From positions 1-5,157 of the forward strand of contig JAGQUI010000219.1 in the NCBI GenBank assembly GCA_020438595.1: a DNA stretch of 5,157 nt. The letters are read 5' to 3'. Source of the DNA: Propionibacteriaceae bacterium (lineage in GTDB: Bacteria; Actinomycetota; Actinomycetes; Propionibacteriales; Propionibacteriaceae). Made by a program: the position numbers and the translations under genes. Every line of letters begins with the position of its first letter. Position 1 is the first letter of the stretch. Below the pieces are notes generated by a model that saw only the letters and a program-made list of their open reading frames with translations, ran no database searches and had not been told where the DNA came from. Shown here one piece after another: positions 1-5,157 of this stretch.

Positions 1-1136
1 AGCGTGTCGGCGATCCGCGGCCCACCGGCCACCACCACGATGAACACGCCCTGCAGGCGGCCGCGCACCGCGTCGTCCGCCGCGGAGAGGAGCATCGACT
101 GCCGGAACGCCGCGGACGCCATGTCGGCGCCCCCGCCCACCATCAGGAACGTGCACGAGGCCACCAGCATCGGGACGGGCCAGCGCGGCGCGAACGCGAC
201 GGCGACACCGAGCAGGGCGATCGACGCACCCCACAGCACGATGCTCCAGATCACGGCGCGTCCCTGCCGCTGCACCCGGGACACCCATCCGGAGAACACG
301 CCGCCGAGCACGGCCCCGACCGGCATCGCCGCCATCAGCAGCGCGAACTCCGTGCCGCCCTCGATCGGCCCGCCGAAGGACTGGTGGGCGATCTCCGGGA
401 ACAGCGCCCGGGGCATGCCGAAGATCATCGCGATCAGGTCGACGCCGAACGAGGTGAGCAGCACCGGGTGCAGGCGCAGGTAGGCCAGTCCGTCGATCAC
501 CGAGCGCAGCCCCGGCGCGCCGACCCGGTTCTGCACGGGCAGGCCGGGCAGCCGCCACACGGCGGCCAGCGTGGCGAACAGGCTGAGGGTGTCGATCAGG
601 TACAACCAGGAGTAGCCGAGCACCGGGATCAGCACGCCGCCGATCATCGGGCCCACGATGGCACCGGCCATCATCACGGTCATGTTCAGGGCGTTCGCGG
701 CCGGGAGTTGCGCCGCCGGGAGCAGCCTGGGCAGCACCGCGCTGCGGGTGGGCTGGTTCACCGCGAAGAACGCCTGCTGCAACGCGAACAGGCCGAGCAT
801 CAGCCAGACGCTGTTCAGGGAGAGCGCCGACTGCAGCCAGAACAGCGCGCTGGTCCCGATCAGGCCGAAGGTGGTGACCAGCAGCAGCACCCGGCGGTCG
901 AAGTGATCGGCCAGGGCGCCGCCCCACAGCCCGAACACGACCAGCGGCACGAGGCCGAACATGCCGGTCAGCCCGACGTAGCCGGAATCCCCGGTGATCG
1001 CGTAGATCTGGGCCGGGACGGCCACCACGGTGAGCTGGGCCCCGATCACCGTGATGATGTTGGCCCGCCACAGGCGCCGGAAGTCGGGGTTCGCCAGCGG
1101 CGTGGTGTCGGCGAAGAGCCTGCGGATCGCTGCCAC
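1..1136 (-). CDS. MFS transporter, EntS/MFS_3-like exporter (partial, C-terminus beyond left edge)
   Basis: Predicted polytopic inner-membrane exporter of the major facilitator superfamily. Translating the minus strand from GTG at 1136 gives an unbroken 378 residues up to the window edge, so only the last few dozen residues of a usual ~410-430 aa protein are missing. The MFS motif A between helices 2 and 3 is visible at residues 72-82 (GGALADHFDRR). The NPDFRRLW segment near residues 16-23, GADMASAAFR at 336-345 and VRGRLQGV at 357-364 resemble the enterobactin-exporter (EntS) branch; that is a family-level resemblance, and the substrate is unknown. The GTG lies 2 bases after the TGA of the upstream phosphoesterase gene and has no good Shine-Dalgarno sequence, so translation is probably coupled to that gene. 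The reading frame is open somewhat further upstream, so a start inside the previous gene is possible. Membrane transporter is secure; siderophore or drug export is inference. Confidence 0.9.
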   Translation of the reverse strand, partial: MAAIRRLFADTTPLANPDFRRLWRANIITVIGAQLTVVAVPAQIYAITGDSGYVGLTGMFGLVPLVVFGLWGGALADHFDRRVLLLVTTFGLIGTSALFWLQSALSLNSVWLMLGLFALQQAFFAVNQPTRSAVLPRLLPAAQLPAANALNMTVMMAGAIVGPMIGGVLIPVLGYSWLYLIDTLSLFATLAAVWRLPGLPVQNRVGAPGLRSVIDGLAYLRLHPVLLTSFGVDLIAMIFGMPRALFPEIAHQSFGGPIEGGTEFALLMAAMPVGAVLGGVFSGWVSRVQRQGRAVIWSIVLWGASIALLGVAVAFAPRWPVPMLVASCTFLMVGGGADMASAAFRQSMLLSAADDAVRGRLQGVFIVVVAGGPRIADT

Positions 1137-1138
1137 GC

Positions 1139-1693
1139 TCAGCCGACCAGCGGGTAGCGGCCGAGGGTTTCGTAGCCGGCGCCACCGGGCAGCAGGCGGG
1201 AGCGCAGCAGCACGAACTGTTCCACCCCCCAGGCCTGCTCGGGGATCGCGTCGAGGACGGTGAGCCAGCGGCGGGCGGCGAACGGCCGCGTCCGGGCCAG
1301 GGTCAGGTGGGGACGGAACCGTCCGCCCTCCACCTCGACGCCGCAGCCCGCCGCGGCGTTGCGGCACCGGCGGGCCAACCGCGCCAGCCCGCCGGCGGTA
1401 TCGTCGACGCCGAGCCAGAGCGCCTTCGCGTGCCCCGGGTCGGGGAAGGCACCGGCGCCGGCGAGCCGGACCACGAACGGCCCGGTGCGACCGGCCACCT
1501 CCTCCAGTGCCTCCTGCAGCGGGTCCACCCGGGCCGGCGCCACGTCGGGCAGGAAGGCGCAGGTGAGGTGCCAGCCTTCAGGGACGGTCCACCGGAACCC
1601 CGGTTCGGCGTCGCGGCGTGGCTCGAGGAAGCCGTCGACGGCCTCGACCACGGGGACGGGCGGCACCACCGCCACAAACAGCCGGTCGCTCAC
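1139..1693 (-). CDS. thpR: RNA 2',3'-cyclic phosphodiesterase (2'-5' RNA ligase family, 2H phosphoesterase)
   Basis: Cytoplasmic 184-residue enzyme of the 2H phosphoesterase superfamily. The two signature HxT motifs are present: HLT at residues 42-44 (WHLTCAF) and HLT at 129-131 (RPHLTLAR). In this family the two histidines and threonines form the active site that hydrolyses RNA 2',3'-cyclic phosphate ends to 2'-phosphates; ligation of 2'-5' bonds has been seen in vitro. The N-terminus (DRLFVAVVPP) is the first beta strand typical of ThpR, and the length matches the usual 180-190 aa. The chosen start is GTG at 1693, which overlaps the upstream HdeD-family stop in a GTGA arrangement (4 shared bases); the frame is open far upstream, but that extension only shadows the neighbouring gene. 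No strong Shine-Dalgarno precedes it, fitting translational coupling. The physiological RNA substrate is unknown. A related 2H role such as ligT-type tRNA end processing cannot be excluded. Confidence 0.92.
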   Translation of the reverse strand: MSDRLFVAVVPPVPVVEAVDGFLEPRRDAEPGFRWTVPEGWHLTCAFLPDVAPARVDPLQEALEEVAGRTGPFVVRLAGAGAFPDPGHAKALWLGVDDTAGGLARLARRCRNAAAGCGVEVEGGRFRPHLTLARTRPFAARRWLTVLDAIPEQAWGVEQFVLLRSRLLPGGAGYETLGRYPLVG

Positions 1694-2259
1694 GACATCA
1701 GGACGAGCAGTTCCTCGGGACGGCGCCGCAACTGGAGGGCACCGAAGATCATCACGATGCCGATCACCAGCACGAAGATGCCGACCGTGACGGCCAGGAA
1801 GGCGGCGCCGGCGTCGGGGTTGATCAGGAAGTACAGGCCGAGCAGGGACGTCACGCTGCCGGAGATCAGCACCCACAACCAGCTGCGCTGGCCCTGGCCC
1901 CGCAACTGCCAGGCCATGGCCACCTGGAACAGGCCGATCACGAGCGCCCACAGGGCGAGGAACACGACGATCACGGCGGCGACCAGGTTCGGCCGGAAGA
2001 CCGCGATCAGGCCGATCACCACGCCGGCGGAGCCCTGGAACAGCGTCCAGCCCCAGCTGGTGCGCCGGAAGAGGAGGCCGGTGCCGAGCGCGACCACGCC
2101 GTCGATGATGCTGAAGACCCCGAACAGGATGAAGAAGCCCTGCACGGTCAGGTTGGGCACGAAGATCGCGACCAGTCCGAGGGCCACGCTGACCACGCCG
2201 CGCAGCAGCGTGAGCCACCACAACCGCTTCGCGATCGACTCCCCACTCGCTGCTGGCAT
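1690..2259 (-). CDS. HdeD-family (DUF308) six-helix membrane protein
   Basis: Integral membrane protein of 189 residues, the usual HdeD size. Six hydrophobic segments lie at about residues 14-34, 38-62, 68-88, 92-117, 126-146 and 150-174. The sequence shows the internal DUF308 repeat three times: GVVSVALGLVAIFVPN (21-36), GSAGVVIGLIAVFRPN (76-91) and GSVTSLLGLYFLINPD (134-149), each a glycine-rich helix ending at a Pro/Asn-Pro turn. E. coli HdeD is linked to acid resistance at high cell density; in actinobacteria the role is unknown, so the family name should not be read as function. ATG at 2259 is preferred because AGGGAAGGA sits 5 bases upstream; an in-frame ATG at 2286 would add nine polar residues and has a weaker site. 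The frame is open further upstream to 2475, but that extension is low-complexity and not membrane-like. It is the first gene of the minus-strand run and its stop overlaps the thpR start. Confidence 0.9.
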   Translation of the reverse strand: MPAASGESIAKRLWWLTLLRGVVSVALGLVAIFVPNLTVQGFFILFGVFSIIDGVVALGTGLLFRRTSWGWTLFQGSAGVVIGLIAVFRPNLVAAVIVVFLALWALVIGLFQVAMAWQLRGQGQRSWLWVLISGSVTSLLGLYFLINPDAGAAFLAVTVGIFVLVIGIVMIFGALQLRRRPEELLVLMS

Positions 2260-2264
2260 CGCGG

Positions 2265-2273
2265 TCCTTCCCT
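2265..2273 (-). promoter_or_regulatory. Ribosome binding site deciding the HdeD-family start
   Basis: AGGGAAGGA on the minus strand, 5 bases before the ATG at 2259. It is the best Shine-Dalgarno match in the area and favours this ATG over the in-frame ATG at 2286. Confidence 0.65.
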
Positions 2274-2294
2274 GGCGGTCGTCCATCGCCCCGG

Positions 2295-2300
2295 ATTCTA
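2295..2300 (-). promoter_or_regulatory. Candidate -10 element for the minus-strand run
   Basis: TAGAAT on the minus strand matches the consensus TATAAT at five of six positions and stands out in GC-rich surroundings. It would start transcription near 2288, giving a leader of roughly 29 bases to the ATG at 2259 that includes the ribosome binding site. It would leave the alternative ATG at 2286 almost at the transcript end. No convincing -35 hexamer is seen at the normal spacing (CGCCCG lies there), so the call is tentative. Confidence 0.35.
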
Positions 2301-2360
2301 GCCACGCGGACTGACGCCGGGCGGGCGGGGTCACCCGGCTCCCGGATGGCGAGCGCGCAT

Positions 2361-2376
2361 TCGTGCACGACGTCGT
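2361..2376. promoter_or_regulatory. Two overlapping 10-base palindromes, possible operator
   Basis: TCGTGCACGA (2361-2370) and ACGACGTCGT (2367-2376) are each perfect 10-base palindromes sharing four bases, giving three alternating half-sites TCGT / ACGA / TCGT. They lie about 60 bases upstream of the candidate -10 element of the minus-strand run and about 115 bases upstream of the EamA-type gene, in the divergent intergenic region. Seen directly: the symmetry. Inferred: a binding site for a dimeric regulator. No known regulator motif is recognised, and palindromes of this base composition can occur by chance in GC-rich DNA. Confidence 0.35.
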
Positions 2377-2450
2377 CGCGTGAGTGGACGGTTGCGCAGA
2401 CCCGGCGCCGTACGCGCACGAAATGGCCGCGATCCAGCGCCTGCCGAACT

Positions 2451-2470
2451 TGTATGAGAATGTATGGAAA
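2451..2470. repeat. Imperfect 10-base tandem repeat in an AT-rich patch
   Basis: TGTATGAGAA (2451-2460) is followed directly by TGTATGGAAA (2461-2470), identical at 8 of 10 positions and one helical turn apart. This is the most AT-rich stretch in the window and lies 23-42 bases upstream of the EamA-type start codon. It may contain the promoter -10 region (GAGAAT at 2456-2461 matches four of six consensus positions, with no clear -35) or a regulator site. Confidence 0.4.
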
Positions 2471-2478
2471 TCCACGTC

Positions 2479-2485
2479 AGGGGGA
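2479..2485 (+). promoter_or_regulatory. Ribosome binding site of the EamA-type transporter
   Basis: AGGGGGA lies 7 bases before the ATG at 2493. It fixes this ATG as the start in preference to the in-frame ATG at 2346, whose extra 49 residues are polar, cysteine- and arginine-rich and unlike an EamA N-terminus. Confidence 0.65.
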
Positions 2486-2492
2486 ATTCCGC

Positions 2493-3359
2493 ATGCCCAC
2501 TCGCAGCTGGCCGGTGCACGCCGGGTTGTCGCTGCTGTGGGGCCTCTCGACCACCCTCGTCGTGGGGGTCGTGCTCGGCTTCGGCTGGGCGGCGGCGGCA
2601 GCCCTCACCTCGTTCAGCGCGGCCGTGGCGATCGCGGCGTCCGTGCGGCTCGGCGGACGCCGGCTCGAGCGGCCCGCGCGGGCCCGCCAGATGGTGATCC
2701 TCGCCGGCGCGATCGCCGTGCAGAACCTCGGCCTGTGCTTCGCGATCGCCCACGTCGGGATCGCGCTGACCGCCGTCGTGCTCGGCTCGATGCCGCTGTT
2801 CGCGACCCTGTTCGGGCAGGTCTGGGGGGTCGACCGGATCACCGTGGCTGCGGCCGCGGGCCTCGCCACCGGCTTCATCGGTCTGCTGATCGTCGTGGTC
2901 TTCCCGCCGGAGGGCGACAGCTGGGCCTCCCTCGCCGGCATCTTCGCCGCCCTCGTCAGCGCCATCGCCGCCGGGTTCGCGATCCGGTACAGCACACTGC
3001 GCCTGCGCGGGCGTCCGGGCGTCGCGGTGGGCGCGCACCTGATCGCGGGCGCGGCCCTGCTCCCGCTGGCTCTGCTCACCGGCGGCCGGCCCGGGTCGGT
3101 GTGGGGCTACCTCGCCCTGCTCGCCCTGGTGGTGGTGGCCACGGCGGTGGCTCCCGTGCTCGAACTGCACATGCCGGACGCGGGGCAGGGCGCGCATGCC
3201 GGCATGGTGAAGACCCTCGGCCTGGTCGTCGCGGCACTGGCCGGCGTCCTCTTCCTCGGCGAGCGGCTCGATCTCGGCCAGGTGGTGGGCATGGTGCTGC
3301 TGCTGGTCGGCGCGGCGCTCGTCCTGGAACTGCTGCCGACGCGTTCCCGGCTGCGCTGA
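2493..3359 (+). CDS. EamA-family drug/metabolite transporter (DMT superfamily)
   Basis: Predicted inner-membrane permease of 288 residues, the usual size for a ten-helix DMT protein made of two EamA repeats of five helices. Hydrophobic segments cover about residues 9-30, 31-53, 66-86, 89-109, 116-136, 145-165, 177-197, 203-223, 237-255 and 260-282. The second half ends in the characteristic block GMVKTLGLVVAALAG followed by LGERL (255-259) and a final helix GQVVGMVLLLVGAALV, the most recognisable part of the family. The first half carries the related stretch around residues 88-112 (VGIALTAVVLGSMPLFATL). Members move amino acids, nucleotides, sugars or drugs, usually outward; the substrate here cannot be told. 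It is divergent from the minus-strand run across a 233-base region with possible shared regulatory sites, and it ends 56 bases before the AI-2E-family gene. A roughly 400-residue frame on the opposite strand is a high-GC shadow. Confidence 0.9.
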   Translation: MPTRSWPVHAGLSLLWGLSTTLVVGVVLGFGWAAAAALTSFSAAVAIAASVRLGGRRLERPARARQMVILAGAIAVQNLGLCFAIAHVGIALTAVVLGSMPLFATLFGQVWGVDRITVAAAAGLATGFIGLLIVVVFPPEGDSWASLAGIFAALVSAIAAGFAIRYSTLRLRGRPGVAVGAHLIAGAALLPLALLTGGRPGSVWGYLALLALVVVATAVAPVLELHMPDAGQGAHAGMVKTLGLVVAALAGVLFLGERLDLGQVVGMVLLLVGAALVLELLPTRSRLR

Positions 3360-3403
3360 GCCGCCCGGGGGCGCGGCGTCACCGTCCGGGCACACCAAGG
3401 CCC

Positions 3404-3409
3404 TACGCT
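3404..3409 (+). promoter_or_regulatory. Candidate -10 element for a leaderless AI-2E-family transcript
   Basis: TACGCT fits the TAnnnT pattern of actinobacterial -10 elements. Its first base is 12 bases before the ATG at 3416, so transcription would start at or very near the start codon. No Shine-Dalgarno sequence is seen upstream of that ATG, which fits a leaderless mRNA. The -35 region is not recognisable. Confidence 0.45.
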
Positions 3410-3415
3410 GCTCGC

Positions 3416-4636
3416 ATGTCCGACGCGCAGCAGTCCCTCCCCGCTGAACCCCTGCCCGAACCGACGGACGCGGATGCCACCGCGTCCGCCGAACCCGAGC
3501 CGGCCGCGGACGCCGAGGCCGCCCCGGCGCCGGTGGCCGCAGGCTGGAAGCCACTGCGGCGCGGGCGGTTCTCGGTCAACCTGAACCACCCGTTCGCGTG
3601 GGGTTTCACCGCCACCGTCGGAGGGCTCGTCGCGCTCTCCCTCGCCAGCGCCGTCATCTCGCTGTCCACCGTGATGGTCTCGATCGGCGTGGCCCTGTTC
3701 ATCGCCCTCGCGCTCGATCCGCTGGTGCGCTGGCTGGAGCGGCACAAGATGTCCCGCGGGCTCAGCATCGCCACGGTGATGGTCGCCTTCGTCCTGGTGT
3801 TCGGCGGGCTGATCGCACTCGTGCTGCCGACGGCCATCGTCCAGGTCACCCAGTTCGCGCTCGCCGTGCCCGGCTACATCTCCGACCTGCAGAACTCGGA
3901 CTGGTTCCTCAGCTTCACCGCCATGACCGGGCAGGCCGACCTCTACGCGACTGTGCTGGAGCAGGTGCGCACCTGGCTCTCGAACCCGTCCAACCTGCTC
4001 GCGATCGGGGGCGGAGCGCTCGCCGTCGGCACCGGGGTCGTGAACGCCGTCTCGGCGACGCTGATCGTGTTCGTGCTCACCCTCTACTTCCTGGCCTCCC
4101 TGCACAGCATGGAGCGGGCGCTGGTCCGGTTCGCCCCCGCCCACGCCCGTCCACAGCTGGAGCAGATCACCGGCCAGCTCACCGAGTCGGTCGGCGGCTA
4201 CGTCTCGGGCATGGCCATCCTCGCGGCGGCCAACGCCGTGTTCTCGTTCATCCTGATGACCATCCTCGGGGTGCCCTTCGCCGCGCTGCTCGCGTCGCTG
4301 GCGCTGGCGATCACGATGATCCCGATGATCGGGCCGGTGCTGTTCTGGATCCTGGCCAGCGTGGTGATCCTGTTCACCAACCCGGTGCTGGCGCTGATCT
4401 TCGCGGTCGTCTACTTCGCGTACATGCAGGTCGAGGCGTACGTGATGACGCCACGGGTGATGACGAAGGCCGTCGACATCCCCGGCTCACTGGTGCTGAT
4501 CGGGGCCATGGTCGGCGGCACCCTGCTGGGCCTGCTGGGCGCCCTGGTCGCCGTCCCCGTCACCGCGTCGCTGCTGATGATCCTGAACACCGTGATCATC
4601 CCGCGCCAGGACGCCAAGCTCACCGCCGACGACTGA
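3416..4636 (+). CDS. AI-2E/PerM family transporter-like membrane protein
   Basis: Polytopic membrane protein of 406 residues in the AI-2E transporter (PerM/YdiK/TqsA) family. Residues 1-43 form a soluble tail rich in Pro, Ala, Glu and Asp. Hydrophobic segments follow at about 61-83, 85-104 and 117-143, then a soluble amphipathic region (about 144-195) typical of the family, then further membrane segments to 393. Family landmarks are IPMIGP at 302-307 (the usual P-x-x-G-P turn), PRVMTKAVDIPG at 346-357, and the glycine-rich end GGTLLGLLGALVAVPVTA at 367-384. Members have been linked to autoinducer-2 export or to Na+/H+ antiport; which applies here cannot be told. ATG 3416 has no ribosome binding site but sits at the predicted transcription start of a TACGCT element. 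The frame is open back to 2384, but that part is the shadow of the EamA gene. It probably forms its own transcription unit, followed by a hairpin. Confidence 0.92.
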   Translation: MSDAQQSLPAEPLPEPTDADATASAEPEPAADAEAAPAPVAAGWKPLRRGRFSVNLNHPFAWGFTATVGGLVALSLASAVISLSTVMVSIGVALFIALALDPLVRWLERHKMSRGLSIATVMVAFVLVFGGLIALVLPTAIVQVTQFALAVPGYISDLQNSDWFLSFTAMTGQADLYATVLEQVRTWLSNPSNLLAIGGGALAVGTGVVNAVSATLIVFVLTLYFLASLHSMERALVRFAPAHARPQLEQITGQLTESVGGYVSGMAILAAANAVFSFILMTILGVPFAALLASLALAITMIPMIGPVLFWILASVVILFTNPVLALIFAVVYFAYMQVEAYVMTPRVMTKAVDIPGSLVLIGAMVGGTLLGLLGALVAVPVTASLLMILNTVIIPRQDAKLTADD

Positions 4637-4639
4637 CCG

Positions 4640-4680
4640 GCTGCGTTCCGGGCGCGGGCGCGTCCCGGCCCCGCCGCAGC
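4640..4680 (+). terminator. Long GC-rich imperfect hairpin, possible terminator
   Basis: GCTGCG (4640-4645) pairs with CGCAGC (4675-4680). Inside it CCGGG (4648-4652) pairs with CCCGG (4664-4668), and CGC (4653-4655) pairs with GCG (4660-4662), leaving one bulged T and a small GGGC loop. It begins 3 bases after the AI-2E-family stop and ends before the candidate promoter of the next gene, where a terminator is expected. There is no T-run after the stem, so it would be a non-canonical intrinsic terminator of the kind proposed for actinobacteria, or only an mRNA 3' stabiliser. Confidence 0.4.
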
Positions 4681-4711
4681 GTCCCCTGCCGGTGGCCTTG
4701 TCACCGCGTCG

Positions 4712-4717
4712 TAGCCT
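4712..4717 (+). promoter_or_regulatory. gnd: Candidate -10 element upstream of gnd
   Basis: TAGCCT fits TAnnnT and would start transcription near 4724, leaving a leader of about 22 bases that includes the ribosome binding site. TTGTCA at 4698-4703 resembles a -35 hexamer but is only 8 bases away, too close to act with this -10. No better -35 is seen. Confidence 0.35.
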
Positions 4718-4733
4718 GAACCACGGATTCACG

Positions 4734-4740
4734 AGGAGGA
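4734..4740 (+). promoter_or_regulatory. gnd: Strong ribosome binding site of gnd
   Basis: AGGAGGA lies 5 bases before the ATG at 4746, a near-perfect complement to the 16S rRNA tail and the strongest site in the window. It fixes the start. Confidence 0.8.
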
Positions 4741-4745
4741 ACGCG

Positions 4746-5157
4746 ATGGAACTCGGCATGGTCGGCCTCGGCCGCATGGGTGGCAACATGGCGACGCGGC
4801 TGCGCGCGGCGGGCCACACGGTCGTCGGCTACGACACCAACCCCGACGTCTCGGAGGCGGCGAGCCTCGCCGACCTGGTCGGACGGCTCGGGCAGACCCC
4901 TCGGGTCGTGTGGGTGATGGTGCCGGTGCAGTTCCTGGACGGGGCGATCGACGAGCTCGCGGGGCTGCTGTCCGAGGGCGACATCGTGATCGACGGCGGC
5001 AACACCAAGTGGACGGGCGACCAGGACCGGGCGGACCGGCTGGCGGCCCACGGCGTCCACTTCATCGACTGCGGCGTGTCCGGCGGCGTCTGGGGCAAGG
5101 AGCTGGGCTACGCGCTGATGTGCGGCGGGGACACCGCCGACGTGGCCGTGGTGCAGC
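4746..5157 (+). CDS. gnd: 6-phosphogluconate dehydrogenase, decarboxylating, short NAD-type form (partial, C-terminus beyond right edge)
   Basis: Cytoplasmic enzyme of the oxidative pentose phosphate pathway: oxidises and decarboxylates 6-phosphogluconate to ribulose 5-phosphate and CO2. The visible 137 residues are the N-terminal Rossmann domain. They show the dinucleotide motif GLGRMG (7-12), strand 2 ending VVGYDTN with Asp30, VVWVMVP (54-60), IDGGNTKW (82-89) and the substrate loop CGVSGGVWG (109-117). The GVWG and GGN-K-W pattern is typical of the short ~300 aa form (Gnd-related/YqeC type) rather than the ~470 aa dimeric enzyme. Asp30, instead of the Asn-Arg seen in NADP enzymes, suggests NAD+; that is inference. 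The catalytic lysine region and C-terminal helical domain lie beyond the edge. Between NPD (32-34) and SLADL (40-44) the chain seems about 8-10 residues shorter than usual in this family, without frameshift. A general 3-hydroxyisobutyrate-dehydrogenase-like enzyme is a less likely alternative. Confidence 0.9.
   Translation, partial: MELGMVGLGRMGGNMATRLRAAGHTVVGYDTNPDVSEAASLADLVGRLGQTPRVVWVMVPVQFLDGAIDELAGLLSEGDIVIDGGNTKWTGDQDRADRLAAHGVHFIDCGVSGGVWGKELGYALMCGGDTADVAVVQ

Noticed and set aside
384..1157. A 257-residue plus-strand open frame opposite the MFS gene
   Set aside because: The product is a His/Gln/Arg-rich composition artefact, and the minus strand encodes an unbroken MFS protein with motif A.
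2393..2418. Inverted repeat TGCGC / GCGCA around 2393-2397 and 2414-2418
   Set aside because: Short, with a 16-base loop and simple GC composition; easily random, and not a tRNA or other recognisable RNA.
2260..2475. N-terminal extension of the HdeD-family frame back to an ATG at 2475
   Set aside because: The extra 72 residues are polar, unlike any HdeD N-terminus, and would cross the candidate promoter and palindromes. The ATG at 2259 has a strong ribosome binding site.
3360..3377. Small inverted repeat GCCGC...GCGGC just after the EamA stop
   Set aside because: Only five base pairs with no T-run; too weak to separate from chance in such GC-rich sequence.
2331..3554. A 407-residue open frame on the minus strand opposite the EamA gene
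   Set aside because: Its product is low-complexity (rich in Arg, Gly, Glu, His, Gln, Asp) with no domain, and the plus strand here encodes a clear ten-helix transporter. Long antisense frames are expected at this GC content.
3378..4706. GTCACCG shared by the gaps upstream of the AI-2E gene (3378-3384) and gnd (4700-4706)
   Set aside because: The distances to the -10-like hexamers differ (26 versus 12 bases from first base to first base), so the two copies do not form a consistent promoter or operator pattern.

Overview
The window comes from a very GC-rich bacterial chromosome. Third codon positions are almost always G or C, GTG starts occur, genes overlap or abut, and one gene looks leaderless. 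This fits a high-GC actinobacterium; the genus cannot be fixed from the sequence. There is no tRNA, rRNA, CRISPR array, insertion sequence or phage gene, and base composition is even apart from one short AT-rich patch near 2447-2472. It reads as ordinary core chromosome rather than an island.

Left half (1-2259, minus strand): a tightly packed three-gene run read from right to left. A six-helix HdeD/DUF308-family membrane protein (2259 to 1690) overlaps by 4 bases the start of a 2H-phosphoesterase of the ThpR / '2'-5' RNA ligase' family (1693 to 1139). Two bases later an MFS exporter of the EntS/MFS_3 type begins (1136), running off the left edge with about 378 residues visible. The packing implies one transcript with translational coupling. 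The likely promoter lies just upstream of the HdeD-family gene.

Divergent intergenic region (2260-2492): 233 bases separating the minus-strand run from the plus-strand genes. It holds a -10-like hexamer and ribosome binding site for the HdeD-family gene, two overlapping 10-base palindromes, a 10-base imperfect tandem repeat in an AT-rich patch, and a clear ribosome binding site for the next gene.

Right half (2493-5157, plus strand): an EamA-type drug/metabolite transporter (288 aa), an AI-2E/PerM-family membrane protein (406 aa) with an apparently leaderless start, a GC-rich hairpin that may terminate its transcript, and the N-terminal 137 residues of a short-form 6-phosphogluconate dehydrogenase with a strong ribosome binding site, cut by the right edge. 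These three are separated by 56- and 109-base gaps, each with a promoter-like element, so they are probably separate transcription units.

Four of the six genes encode polytopic membrane proteins. Apart from the minus-strand run, nothing links the genes into one pathway. I found no convincing previously undescribed system. The best leads are the putative operator in the divergent region and the coupling of an RNA-end-processing enzyme to two membrane proteins.
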